DNA from: Pseudodesulfovibrio sp.
GTDB taxonomy: Bacteria > Desulfobacterota > Desulfovibrionia > Desulfovibrionales > Desulfovibrionaceae
Length of the DNA: 64,000 nt
Direction: 5' to 3'
Assembly (NCBI GenBank): GCA_016744135.1
Contig: JADGEX010000002.1
Span: forward strand, 434,001 to 498,000
Positions 35,676-44,693 of this stretch are shown one piece after another (position 1 is the first letter of the stretch; the number at the start of each line of letters is the position of its first letter). The notes below the pieces were generated by a model. The model worked only from the letters and a program-made list of their open reading frames with translations. It was not told where the DNA came from and did not search any database. The position numbers and the translations under genes are program-made.

Positions 35676-35735
35676 TGTTGACATGTTAACAGTGTTGAAA
35701 GGAGGTCTTTAAAAAAGATTTGTTGATGTGTCAAC
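35676..35735. promoter_or_regulatory. Two palindromic operators upstream of marR
   Basis: TGTTGACATGTTAACA (35676-35691) and TGTTGATGTGTCAAC (35721-35735) are near-identical palindromes 45 bases apart, around and above the start of the marR-pump operon. This fits binding of a MarR dimer to each. Confidence 0.6.
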
Positions 35736-35845
35736 TATCTTTGTGAGTGATATTTTATTTCACAAAAAAAATGATGAAGGAGTGGGAGTAGGAAAGTACA
35801 AGATGTGAGAGTATGAGGGCAGATTTTATGTGTAAAATATACGCA

Positions 35846-36550
35846 CTAAAAAATGCGACATTCTTCAGTGTATTGATTGAAGTCTTCGAGGAAATCTTGA
35901 TGTTTTTTTAAGAAATCCTTGGTGAAATAGACTCCAAGAGGTGCATCCATGAGGTGTATTCGTAGTATCTTGTCTTCAGCATGTTGTTTTCTGACAATTT
36001 CATCCATGGACCCATTATTAGCAAGAATTGCATCAATTCGATTTTCAAGGAGGACATTGATCAGGTTGGGATAATCCTTGGCTTTGTACGAAATGGTGTA
36101 TCCGTTGTTTTCCATCCAGCGTTCGGCATTGGTCCCCCGAAAACACGCACATTTTGCTTCTGTTGGAAATGTTGGGGCAGTCGGATCGTGAGGATAATCT
36201 TTTCTGACATACCAGAAAAGTTTGTGGTCGTTGAAGGGGGCTGATTGGGTAGCAAATACATCGCGTTCTGACGTTCTGGATGCGGGGAAAAAACCATCAA
36301 CTTCACCATGGAGTGCCATAGATTGTGCTCTGGCCCATGGAACAACATGCAGGGAGAGTTCAATTCCCATTTTTCTCAGAGTGCATTGTATGATGTGAAT
36401 GCAGCTTCCACTGGGATTTTGATTTGTGTTGCAAATAACATACGGAGAAAGTTCAAGTGTAGCCAGTGAGATACGACGAGGTTGTCCTGCGGTTGCTGGC
36501 GTGGAAATGATTAAAAAAAAGAATAGTAAGATAAATATCCGATGCTGCAT
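35846..36550 (-). CDS. Periplasmic solute-binding protein, family 3-like
   Basis: A 234-residue exported protein: signal peptide to about residue 21 (TPATAG), then an SBP_bac_3-like two-lobe domain with the cysteine pair CNTNQNPSGSC and WARAQSMALHGEVDGFFPAS. It resembles the other family 3 binder at 33 kb in type only. No transport genes are near. AGAGGGC precedes the ATG. The substrate is unknown; many such orphan proteins act in sensing. Confidence 0.78.
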   Translation of the reverse strand: MQHRIFILLFFFLIISTPATAGQPRRISLATLELSPYVICNTNQNPSGSCIHIIQCTLRKMGIELSLHVVPWARAQSMALHGEVDGFFPASRTSERDVFATQSAPFNDHKLFWYVRKDYPHDPTAPTFPTEAKCACFRGTNAERWMENNGYTISYKAKDYPNLINVLLENRIDAILANNGSMDEIVRKQHAEDKILRIHLMDAPLGVYFTKDFLKKHQDFLEDFNQYTEECRIF

Positions 36551-36654
36551 ATTGCCCTCTTATGGGGGAGTTTGGCACAGTTTGATGGTTTTGTGAATAG
36601 TAATCAAAGCCATACTTTGCAGCAAAGTCATTAAAATAGAAAAAAGACGAAAAA

Positions 36655-36682
36655 GCCCGGTTCGGCAAAAGCCAAACCGGGC
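36655..36682. terminator. Terminator after metK
   Basis: Arms GCCCGGTT and AACCGGGC with inner GGC/GCC pairs; T runs on both sides, so it works in both directions. It separates metK from the binding-protein gene. Confidence 0.85.
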
Positions 36683-36704
36683 AGTTTTTTTGTTTTTAGT
36701 GCAG

Positions 36705-37874
36705 CTAAATCTTGGCTGCAGTGCGCAGATCGTCTACGGCATCAGTCTGTTCCCAAGTGAACTCGGGGAGTTCGCGACCGAAGTGACCGTAGTTGGTCGA
36801 CTTCTGGAAGATCGGACGACGAAGGTTCAAGCGTTCCAGAATGTAGTAGGGGCGCATGTCAAAGACTTCGGTGACAGCTTTGGTCAATTGTTCGTCAGAG
36901 ACCTGGCCGGTGCCGCGAGAGGAAACAACCACGGAAACCGGGTTAGCGACGCCGATGGCGTATGCAATCTGGACTTCGCACTGGGCGGCGAGACCTGATG
37001 CAACAACATTTTTGGCAACGTAACGGGCCATGTATGCGCCGGAACGGTCAACTTTGGACGGGTCCTTGCCGGAGAATGCGCCACCGCCGTGACCACCAGC
37101 TCCACCATAGGTGTCGTTGATGATTTTACGACCAGTCAGACCGCAGTCGCCAACCGGTCCGCCGATAACGAAGCGTCCGGTGGGGTTGATGTATGTTTTG
37201 AGATTTTCGTCGATCAATTCTTCAGGCAGGGTTTTCATGATGACTTCTTTATGAATGGCAGCCTGAAGGTCAGCCAGTTCGATGCCTTCGGCATGCTGGG
37301 AAGAAACGACCACGTTGTCGATACGTACGGGTTTGCCGTTGTCGAATTCGACGCAGACCTGAGTTTTTCCGTCAGGACGCAGGTAATCGATAATCCCCTG
37401 TTTACGTACATCGGTCAGCCGTTTGGACAGCTGGTGAGCGTAGTAGATGGGGGTAGGCATCAGAGTAGGGGTCTCGTTGGTGGCATAACCAAACATCATG
37501 CCCTGGTCGCCCGCGCCCTGTTCTTCGGGCTTCTGGCGATCAACACCCTGTGCGATGTCCGGGGACTGTTTGTCCACGGAAGAAATGACAGCGCAGGTCT
37601 GCCAGTCAAAACCCATGTTGTCGGCAGAGTTGTATCCGATATCTTTGATGGTGTTACGGACGATCTCTGGGAAATCGGCGTAAGCAGTGGTGGAAATCTC
37701 ACCAGCAATGAAGGCCATGCCGGTCGTGACCAGCGTTTCACAGGCTACGCGTGCCATGGCATCCTGGCCGATGATGGCGTCAAGAATGGCGTCGGAAATC
37801 TGGTCAGCCACTTTATCGGGATGGCCTTCGGTCACGGATTCGGAAGTGAACAGGTACTTGCCTTCAATTTGCAT
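36705..37874 (-). CDS. metK: S-adenosylmethionine synthetase
   Basis: A 389-residue enzyme making SAM from methionine and ATP. Visible signatures are [31 protein letters not shown], and the phosphate loop [20 protein letters not shown]. Length is typical. AAGGAGG precedes the start. It lies 37 bases downstream of panD and probably is co-transcribed with panC and panD. I see no SAM riboswitch in the short gap; control may act further upstream. Confidence 0.97.
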   Translation of the reverse strand: MQIEGKYLFTSESVTEGHPDKVADQISDAILDAIIGQDAMARVACETLVTTGMAFIAGEISTTAYADFPEIVRNTIKDIGYNSADNMGFDWQTCAVISSVDKQSPDIAQGVDRQKPEEQGAGDQGMMFGYATNETPTLMPTPIYYAHQLSKRLTDVRKQGIIDYLRPDGKTQVCVEFDNGKPVRIDNVVVSSQHAEGIELADLQAAIHKEVIMKTLPEELIDENLKTYINPTGRFVIGGPVGDCGLTGRKIINDTYGGAGGHGGGAFSGKDPSKVDRSGAYMARYVAKNVVASGLAAQCEVQIAYAIGVANPVSVVVSSRGTGQVSDEQLTKAVTEVFDMRPYYILERLNLRRPIFQKSTNYGHFGRELPEFTWEQTDAVDDLRTAAKI

Positions 37875-37911
37875 CAGAGTCCTCCTTTAAGGATACTGCT
37901 GTAATAAGCGT

Positions 37912-38289
37912 CTAGAAATCTGGGTTGAGATCGCACTCAAGGATTTCGTCGATGCCATTGTTTTCATCAGCTACGATAACACGCGGTTTGCGGGTTTTGG
38001 CTTCATTCTCATCCAGCCACATGTAGGTGGCGATGATGACTCGTTGGCCGACTTTCCCTTTGTGGGCGGCTGCTCCGTTGAGACATATCTCGCCGGGGCC
38101 ACCGGGAATGGCATACGTGGTCAGCCTTTCGCCGTTGTCCAGATTGTAAACGTCGATCTGTTCATAAGGAAGGATGCCGACCGTCTTCATCAGGATGGGA
38201 TCGATGGACAGGCTGCCTCTGTATTCCAGATTTGCGCAAGTAATTGCGACGCCGTGAATCTTGGCGCTCAAAAAGCATCGTTGAGCCAA
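37912..38289 (-). CDS. panD: Aspartate 1-decarboxylase
   Basis: A 125-residue pyruvoyl enzyme making beta-alanine from aspartate. The self-cleavage site is the Gly-Ser in LEYRGSLSID, and Tyr and Arg of the active site are present (NGERLTTYAI). The frame starts with TTG at 38289, which aligns to the family N terminus (AQRCFLSAKIHG) and has AGAGG ten bases upstream; there is no ATG in frame near it. It follows panC by four bases. Confidence 0.92.
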   Translation of the reverse strand: MAQRCFLSAKIHGVAITCANLEYRGSLSIDPILMKTVGILPYEQIDVYNLDNGERLTTYAIPGGPGEICLNGAAAHKGKVGQRVIIATYMWLDENEAKTRKPRVIVADENNGIDEILECDLNPDF

Positions 38290-38293
38290 TGGA

Positions 38294-39142
38294 TTATACC
38301 TCTATCAAAATGTTGTCTAAGAGCCGGGCTTTGCCGACGTGGATTGCCACAGCAGCGAGTACCGACGATGAAATAGTCGAGACCGGTTCAATTGAATCCG
38401 GGGTGACCAATTCTATATAATCCACAATGCTCATGGGCAGGGTGGATGAATATTCTTTTTCAAGCCAACGTTTGGCGGCAGCGGAATCGCGCTCACCATT
38501 TTTAACTTTATCGGCCAGCTTGAGCAGGCCTTGGCGGATGGCCGGGGCTGCGGCTCGTTCTTTATCGGTCATATAGGCATTGCGGGAACTGAGGGCTAGG
38601 CCGTCGGCTTCGCGGACAATGGGATGACCGATGATTTCTATCGGCATATTCAGGTCTCGGACCATGCGTTTGAGAATGGCGAGTTGTTGCCAGTCCTTTT
38701 GTCCAAACACCGCTTTGGTTGGTTGGATAAGGTTAAACAGCTTGGTCACGACCGTACACACACCTTGAAAATGAATGGGGCGGGACGCTCCGCACAGGTG
38801 CTTGCCGAGCGTCGGCACGGTCACCCATGTGGCATGGTCTGGTGCGTACATGGCATCCGGGGCTGGTGCGAAAAGCAGATCAGCGCCGTGCGTTTCGGCC
38901 TTGGCGCAATCCCCGTCAAAATCGTGGGGGTAATTGCCAAGGTCTTCGTTCTCGCCGAACTGGGTCGGATTGACGAACAGAGTGACAACGAGTTTGTCGC
39001 ACTGAGCGCGGGCCATGTCTATGAGCGACGTGTGGCCGTTATGGAAATAGCCCATGGTCGGTACCAAGCCAACGGTCAGGCCTTGGTTGCGCCATGCCAT
39101 GCATTGGCTCTGTAGTTCTATAGGATCAGTGAGTATTTTCAT
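38294..39142 (-). CDS. panC: Pantothenate synthetase
   Basis: A 282-residue enzyme that joins pantoate and beta-alanine with ATP. The HIGH-like signature is PTMGYFHNGHTSLI, and the motifs LFVNPTQFGENEDL, VFGQKDWQQL and SSRNAYMT are all standard. It is first in the panC-panD-metK unit. I chose ATG 39142; a TTG four codons before it is less likely. No panB is in view. Confidence 0.95.
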   Translation of the reverse strand: MKILTDPIELQSQCMAWRNQGLTVGLVPTMGYFHNGHTSLIDMARAQCDKLVVTLFVNPTQFGENEDLGNYPHDFDGDCAKAETHGADLLFAPAPDAMYAPDHATWVTVPTLGKHLCGASRPIHFQGVCTVVTKLFNLIQPTKAVFGQKDWQQLAILKRMVRDLNMPIEIIGHPIVREADGLALSSRNAYMTDKERAAAPAIRQGLLKLADKVKNGERDSAAAKRWLEKEYSSTLPMSIVDYIELVTPDSIEPVSTISSSVLAAVAIHVGKARLLDNILIEV

Positions 39143-39352
39143 TGTATCTCTCAAATTATGATGAACATCTGACAGATTTGGGAGGGGGAGTCAAACAAAA
39201 TGTTTATATCAAGATGTATTGATATAGTTAAATGCCGTGTAGAGTTTTAAGGGGAGGGATGTGTCTGAGAATGAGAGAGTTGCCATAATTGTTGACATGC
39301 TGATATGTTGAGCATTCTGGAATGTCCCATTGTAAATTGGTCGAGGTGAAAT

Positions 39353-41020
39353 ATGCGGAATTTTTTTTGTTGCTTTTTGATGATTTTAATCGTCCTGCCC
39401 CTCTTGGGGTGTCAGTCTCAGCCGGATGAAGCTGCTGTAAAACCGAATTTTTTGCTCATTGTCGCTGATGATATGGGATGGACCGACCTTGGGCGTTTCG
39501 GAAGCGAGATACAGACACCGAATTTGGATACTTTGGCTAAAGAGGGTGTCAGCTTTACGGATTTTCATGTCTCCATGAGTTGCTCTCCGACGCGGTCCAT
39601 GCTTTTGACCGGGACTGACAATCATATTGCCGGACTGGGAACCATGGCTGAATTATTGACCGAAGAACTGGCTGGAGTTCCGGGGTATGAAGGGCATTTG
39701 AATGATCGGGTGGTGACAGTGGCAGAAGTACTTCGCGAAGAGGGGTATCATACGTATATGGCTGGCAAATGGCATCTTGGGCACGATGCCGGACATTATC
39801 CTTTTGATAGAGGATTTGAACGGTCCATAAGCATGCTGTATGGCGGGGCCAGCTATTGGAGTGATATGTCTGGGGTGTTGGCTCGTGTTCAGGAAGTGGC
39901 TAAATATGTTCTTGATGGAGAAGAGTTGAAGAGTCTGCCGCGAGATTTTTATGCCACGCGAAGTTATACCGATTATTTGATGGATTTCATTCGTGAGAAC
40001 CGGGACGACGGCAAACCATTTTTGGCTTATCTGGCTTTTACTGCGCCTCATGACCCTTTGCATGTGCCTGAGCCATGGCGCAGTAAGTATAAGGGACAAT
40101 ATGATGAAGGATATGCCGCGTTGAAGTCGGGGCGTTCCCAGGGGGCGAGACAGGCGGGTGTTTTGTCTTCGCGCATTGAGCCAGCTTCTTTGCATCCGAT
40201 GGCTGCAGCTTGGGATTCCCTGACGCCAGAGCAGAAGACTTACGAGTCCAGAGCTATGGAGGTCTATGCCGGCATGGTTGATAATATGGATTATAATGTC
40301 GGTAGGATTATTCGATTCCTCAAAGATATTAATGAGTACGACAACACTATCATTATTTTCATGAGCGATAACGGTTCCAACCCTCTGACCAATGCGGATT
40401 ATAGTCCTGGTGAGGCCGGACGGAAGTTTCTCGCTAAATTTGACAATAGTCTCGATAGCCTTGGCAGCCCGAAATCCCACTATGCCTATGGTGTGGGGTG
40501 GGGATCGGCTTGTTCCGGGCCACTTGATTTTTTCAAGATGACCGTCGGAGAAGGCGGGATACGCAGCCCGATGATAATTTCTGGCCCTGGAGTGATAGGC
40601 GGACGACAGGTTGACGCGTTTTCGTATGTCACAGACATCATGCCTACCATCCTTGAATTGGCTGATCTGGCCCATCCAGAAGAGTTCAGAGGCCGACGTG
40701 TGGAACCCATGCGTGGGTATTCCATTACAGGGTTGCTGTCCGGAGCGCGTGAAAATGTATACGCAAACGATGAGTATGTGGGCGGAGAAATGGGGGCCAA
40801 TAAGTGGATGCGTCAGGGGGACTACAAGGCCATATATGTTCCAGGGCCGTATGGGCCGGAGCATTGGCGACTTTTCAATGTGGTCGAAGATCCCGGAGAA
40901 ACAACTGATTTATCGAAGGAAAAACCGAAATTGCTTGCGCGGTTGAAAGCGGCTTGGGATCAATATGCTGATGACGTTGGTGTTGTGCCTGTGGCAGCCG
41001 GGATGGATGTTCTCAATTAA
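39353..41020 (+). CDS. Cys-type arylsulfatase lipoprotein
   Basis: A 555-residue sulfatase. The N terminus is a lipoprotein signal with lipobox LLGC (Cys20), so it is anchored on the periplasmic side. The sulfatase signature C-x-P-x-R is SCSPTRSMLLTG, with Cys77 to be turned into formylglycine; metal ligands are in VADDMGWTD and MSDNGSN. It should remove sulfate esters from organic compounds. The maturing enzyme (anSME in anaerobes) is not in this window. GAGGTG precedes the start. Confidence 0.9.
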   Translation: MRNFFCCFLMILIVLPLLGCQSQPDEAAVKPNFLLIVADDMGWTDLGRFGSEIQTPNLDTLAKEGVSFTDFHVSMSCSPTRSMLLTGTDNHIAGLGTMAELLTEELAGVPGYEGHLNDRVVTVAEVLREEGYHTYMAGKWHLGHDAGHYPFDRGFERSISMLYGGASYWSDMSGVLARVQEVAKYVLDGEELKSLPRDFYATRSYTDYLMDFIRENRDDGKPFLAYLAFTAPHDPLHVPEPWRSKYKGQYDEGYAALKSGRSQGARQAGVLSSRIEPASLHPMAAAWDSLTPEQKTYESRAMEVYAGMVDNMDYNVGRIIRFLKDINEYDNTIIIFMSDNGSNPLTNADYSPGEAGRKFLAKFDNSLDSLGSPKSHYAYGVGWGSACSGPLDFFKMTVGEGGIRSPMIISGPGVIGGRQVDAFSYVTDIMPTILELADLAHPEEFRGRRVEPMRGYSITGLLSGARENVYANDEYVGGEMGANKWMRQGDYKAIYVPGPYGPEHWRLFNVVEDPGETTDLSKEKPKLLARLKAAWDQYADDVGVVPVAAGMDVLN

Positions 41021-41133
41021 ATGATGAAGTTGAAAAGTCTGCTATAAGGGGACGGACGCTAACACACCGTCAGGTGTGGGCTTTTCAAACTTTCATTTGA
41101 GAAAAAACACTCTCCGTTGTACCCTTCCGGATT

Positions 41134-43521
41134 ATGAGGACAAAAAAAGACATCTTTGCGGACCGGGCCATTTCGTTCACTCCTCAGGAGTTGATCGATT
41201 TCGAGCATACCATCAAGGATTGCATCGCTGAATTTCTTCCTTTTACCTCCTACAGCCTCTTTTTTCCCAGAGAAGAAGCAACGGTCATTCCCGAACCGGA
41301 ATATCGTGCCGAGGATAAGGAATTGATTCTGCCGTTGGTTTTTCAGGACAAGATGCTCTGTTTTTTCATTGCCAAAGGTGTTCGTCTCAAAGCACCGGCC
41401 ACGGCTCCCAAGTACATTATGGCACTTGCTTGTTCCGTGCTGGAAAAACTCGCATTGTACAAAAAAGCCATTACGGACCCCTTGACCGGGCTGTATTCTC
41501 GCAATTTCTTTTTCGGGGAATTGGAGCAGGCCATTGAGCAGGTGCAGGGATGTTTGGCGACAGGCAGTTGTCGAGCCGGCATTGAGGCTCGTAATGCAGA
41601 CTTGACCTTTTCCGGTACTTTTGGGGTCATTTTTCTCGATTTGGATACATTTCAGCCTGTGAATGAGCGGTATGGCTATCTGACAGGTGACGATATCTTG
41701 TCCGAGATCGGCCGTCTGCTCAATATGGTGTGCCCTAAGTATACAACCGTGTCCCGGTTCGCCAATGACAAGTTCGCCATTCTTGTGCCGGATGCCAAGC
41801 CTCGGGCTTGTTTTCAATTATCCGAAGTCATTCGTTCGGGGATCAGTAAACTCTCTTTTATTGATGATGTGACCAACGACACCCTTCGGGTTTCCGGCAG
41901 TCTTGGGTATGTTTGTTATCCGCAGGGCCTTGAAGGCGCACAGTTCCGTCGTTCGGGGTCCGAGCAAGCACGAATGATCGTGCGTAAGGCCCGAGAGGCT
42001 ATGGCCGTGGCCAAGGCACAAGGACGTAACCGAGTGTTTGGCTATGCTGATATCTTGGCGCGGGGTGGGCGTGTACTTGAAGTTCTGCCTATGAATCGGG
42101 TGAGTGTTTCTTTGGGCGAAGCGTCGGGAGCCAAGATAGGACAACGGTTCCTCGTTCGTGCTCCCAAGGGCGGACAGAAATCGGCCACGCTGCCATTCAA
42201 AGGTGAAGTCGTGTTGGTTGAAGTCCGGGACGATATTGCTTTTGCAGAAGTATTGCATTTGGGTGATGCGGCTTGGAGTATTGATGAGAATGATCGACTT
42301 AAACTTATTGAAGGCGAGGAAAGTCTTTTCGCCCATACGGAGGAAGCAAAGGACGACGCCATGCCAAGTAAGGACGCAGCTACCAAACTCTACCGATATT
42401 CTGAATTTATTTCCTGGTTTTCCGAGGCACGGCTGACGCCCAAATCCTTTGGACTCACTCTTATACGTATTCTTGACCAGCCCGATGAACAAGCCGAAGG
42501 GTATCAAGACGGTATGGACCAGATGGCTTTGATCGTGGCTAAATTGGCGCAAGGGGCCTTCGGAGAAAATGCGACTGGCGGCCGGTATGGTCTTAACGGA
42601 ATGATTTTCTTTCAGGAGGATATCGACCGGGAGACGCTTATGGAGCGTTGTCTGGAGATAGAAAAGCAGGCCGATGACGCGTTAGGCATCAAGGTGTCTG
42701 TCGGCGCAAGTTGCTATCCGTTCCTTAATTTTGATAGGGCTGATATTTTGGACAATTGCCGGAAGGCTCTTGAACACGCATTGTTGCTGCCCGATCCGCG
42801 AGTGGCTGTCTTCAATTCGATTTCCATGAATCTGTCTGCGGATCGTAAATTTATGGACGGAGATATTTACGGATCTATCGAAGAATTTAAGTTGTCCTTG
42901 CTGGATGATGAGAATAATTTGCTCGCGCGAAATTCACTCGGCATTTGTTATGCCCAACTTGGTCGTTTCGAAGAGGCTCGGCATGAGTTTGAGACCGTGG
43001 TGTCTTTGGACAAGAAAGATGTGCTTGCATTGTACAATCTTGGCTGGGCCAACCACCGTCTCGGCGATCTCGACAGCGCGGCAAAGGCGTATCGCCAATG
43101 CCTTAAAGCAGAGCCGGGGCATGTTTATTCCCTCATGCGACTGGGATCTATTGAAGAGAAGGCCAACAATCTCAAGAAAGCGGCCAATTTTTATACGAAA
43201 GCAGCCGAACAACCCGGTGGCGAACGTATGGTTTTTCGTTCACTGGCTCGTGTCTCCTACAAACAGGGGGATGTCGAAGGGACTCGTGAGTATTTGCATC
43301 TCGCATTGAATGCCGATCACAACGATCATCAGGCTATGCACATGCTTGCCAAGCTCTATCTTGATCAGGGCGAAGATCCGCAGATCGCGGAAGTATTGGC
43401 CCGTCAGTCTTCTGCCCTTTCTCCCGGCATCGACGCCTATTGGGATACCCTCGTGGAGGCGCTTGAGGCGCAAGGCAAGGCTGAAGAAGCCGCCAAGGTT
43501 GCGGCCCGGGCGGCGGGGTAG
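41134..43521 (+). CDS. Degenerate double-GGDEF protein with TPR repeats
   Basis: A 795-residue soluble protein. After a small N-terminal region (possibly GAF-like, 20-110) comes a GGDEF domain (about 115-310) in which the GGDEF motif reads ANDKF (residues 210-214); the Asp/Glu and Gly needed for catalysis are altered. A short insert follows, then a second, weaker GGDEF-like fold (about 420-560, motif GLNGM at 486-490). The last 220 residues are about five TPR repeats. It is very unlikely to make cyclic di-GMP and may bind it, GTP, or a partner. Ribosome site is weak. Confidence 0.82.
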   Translation: MRTKKDIFADRAISFTPQELIDFEHTIKDCIAEFLPFTSYSLFFPREEATVIPEPEYRAEDKELILPLVFQDKMLCFFIAKGVRLKAPATAPKYIMALACSVLEKLALYKKAITDPLTGLYSRNFFFGELEQAIEQVQGCLATGSCRAGIEARNADLTFSGTFGVIFLDLDTFQPVNERYGYLTGDDILSEIGRLLNMVCPKYTTVSRFANDKFAILVPDAKPRACFQLSEVIRSGISKLSFIDDVTNDTLRVSGSLGYVCYPQGLEGAQFRRSGSEQARMIVRKAREAMAVAKAQGRNRVFGYADILARGGRVLEVLPMNRVSVSLGEASGAKIGQRFLVRAPKGGQKSATLPFKGEVVLVEVRDDIAFAEVLHLGDAAWSIDENDRLKLIEGEESLFAHTEEAKDDAMPSKDAATKLYRYSEFISWFSEARLTPKSFGLTLIRILDQPDEQAEGYQDGMDQMALIVAKLAQGAFGENATGGRYGLNGMIFFQEDIDRETLMERCLEIEKQADDALGIKVSVGASCYPFLNFDRADILDNCRKALEHALLLPDPRVAVFNSISMNLSADRKFMDGDIYGSIEEFKLSLLDDENNLLARNSLGICYAQLGRFEEARHEFETVVSLDKKDVLALYNLGWANHRLGDLDSAAKAYRQCLKAEPGHVYSLMRLGSIEEKANNLKKAANFYTKAAEQPGGERMVFRSLARVSYKQGDVEGTREYLHLALNADHNDHQAMHMLAKLYLDQGEDPQIAEVLARQSSALSPGIDAYWDTLVEALEAQGKAEEAAKVAARAAG

Positions 43522-43557
43522 AACCTCAAGGGACCATTCGTAGTTCTTAAAATATCC

Positions 43558-43595
43558 AGAACGGCGCACCATGTATAAACATGGTGCGCCGTTCT
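43558..43595. terminator. 17-bp perfect hairpin between convergent genes
   Basis: Arms 43558-43574 and 43579-43595 (AGAACGGCGCACCATGT) around ATAA lie between the convergent GGDEF-TPR and cNMP-binding genes. No long T run. Confidence 0.75.
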
Positions 43596-43615
43596 ATTTG
43601 GAGAAGTGGTTAGGA

Positions 43616-44116
43616 TTAGGAACAGTCCATGGAACATTCTTCCAATTTGTCTTCTAATTCCAATATACGGGCATTGGCGTCCCGGACGCGAGCGGATAGC
43701 ATCTCGGAAAATATGCGGTAGAAGAGTGCTTCCGCCAACAATTTGTCCACGCCCTCCAGACGTTCCATGAAATTGCTGTCCAGCACGAGACAAAGTACGG
43801 GTTTTTCAGCTCTGACAGTGGCAGACCGAGGCTTTTGGTCAATGATGCCCATTTCGCCAAAAATGTCGCCGATTTTATTGATTGAATTGACCTTCACTCC
43901 TTCAATGACAACGGTGCAACTGCCCATTATGAGGAAATAAACTGTTTGATCCGTATCCCCTTCTCGGATGATGGTTTCATCTTTTTCATAGCGGCGTAGT
44001 GTCGTCATCCCAAGGACATTGGGCAAACGGTCTTCGGTTATGGCTCCGAATACCGGCATTTGTCGTAGCCTTACCACTGTCTCCCTGTCGTTCGGGTCAA
44101 AGGGGATTTCTTTCAT
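43616..44116 (-). CDS. Cyclic nucleotide-binding domain protein (second copy)
   Basis: A 166-residue single-domain protein. The cNMP fold covers about residues 20-135, with the phosphate cassette region FGEMGIIDQKPRSATVRAE (Glu and the Arg-Ser pair kept). The C terminus is a short coiled coil ending with two Cys. There is no helix-turn-helix, so it is not a Crp-type regulator; it probably transmits a signal by protein contact. It is a clear paralogue of the preceding gene, with the same N terminus pattern (PFDP), starting 17 bases after it. Confidence 0.82.
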   Translation of the reverse strand: MKEIPFDPNDRETVVRLRQMPVFGAITEDRLPNVLGMTTLRRYEKDETIIREGDTDQTVYFLIMGSCTVVIEGVKVNSINKIGDIFGEMGIIDQKPRSATVRAEKPVLCLVLDSNFMERLEGVDKLLAEALFYRIFSEMLSARVRDANARILELEDKLEECSMDCS

Positions 44117-44133
44117 ATGCGCCTCCTGCCAGA

Positions 44134-44625
44134 TTATTCTTTCGATGCTTTCAACTCTGTCTGCATATCTGCAATTTTCTGATTTGCAGCCCGCAAACGG
44201 ACCGCAAGTACTTCGGCGAATACCCGGTACATGACGGCTTGTGTGAAAATCTTGCTGGTATCCCCCAATGAGCCAATGGCCGTGTCGTCCATGCTTATAA
44301 CCAGTGAGGTTTTTTTCGTGGTGATGGTGGCTGACCTTGGGCTGCCATCGATGATACCCATTTCACCGAATACATCGCCTAGTCGTTTCAATTGACCAAC
44401 TTCGGTGCCTTGCACGGAAATTGAGAGACACCCGAAGATGAGGAAGAAAACTTGATTATCAAATTCCCCTTCTTGAATGATGGTTTCATTGGCCTCATAA
44501 CGGCGGATGGAGGCCGCACGCATGGCTTCGCGGATATGACTTTCAGGGAGGTTGTCAAAGACCGGAACACTTTTTAGTCGTTCCATGATGTCGTCATTAT
44601 CTGGATCAAAGGGTACTTCGCGCAT
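44134..44625 (-). CDS. Cyclic nucleotide-binding domain protein (first copy)
   Basis: A 163-residue paralogue of the downstream gene, with the same layout: N-terminal REVPFDPDNDD, cNMP-binding fold with cassette FGEMGIIDGSPRSATITT, and a short C-terminal coiled coil. No DNA-binding domain. The tandem pair likely arose by duplication and could form a heterodimer. GGTGAG precedes the start. Ligand could be cAMP, cGMP or none; the Arg-Ser pair suggests real nucleotide binding. Confidence 0.82.
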   Translation of the reverse strand: MREVPFDPDNDDIMERLKSVPVFDNLPESHIREAMRAASIRRYEANETIIQEGEFDNQVFFLIFGCLSISVQGTEVGQLKRLGDVFGEMGIIDGSPRSATITTKKTSLVISMDDTAIGSLGDTSKIFTQAVMYRVFAEVLAVRLRAANQKIADMQTELKASKE

Positions 44626-44693
44626 AACAACTCACCGGGTTAGGGGTATCAACTATCCCGAATATTGCCATAATGGCAGGAAGAAATCGAATA

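Noticed and set aside
37875..37911. SAM riboswitch before metK
   Set aside because: The gap to panD is only 37 bases, too short for a SAM aptamer.
39653..40864. 403-codon open frame on the minus strand
   Set aside because: Antisense to the sulfatase gene, no family likeness.
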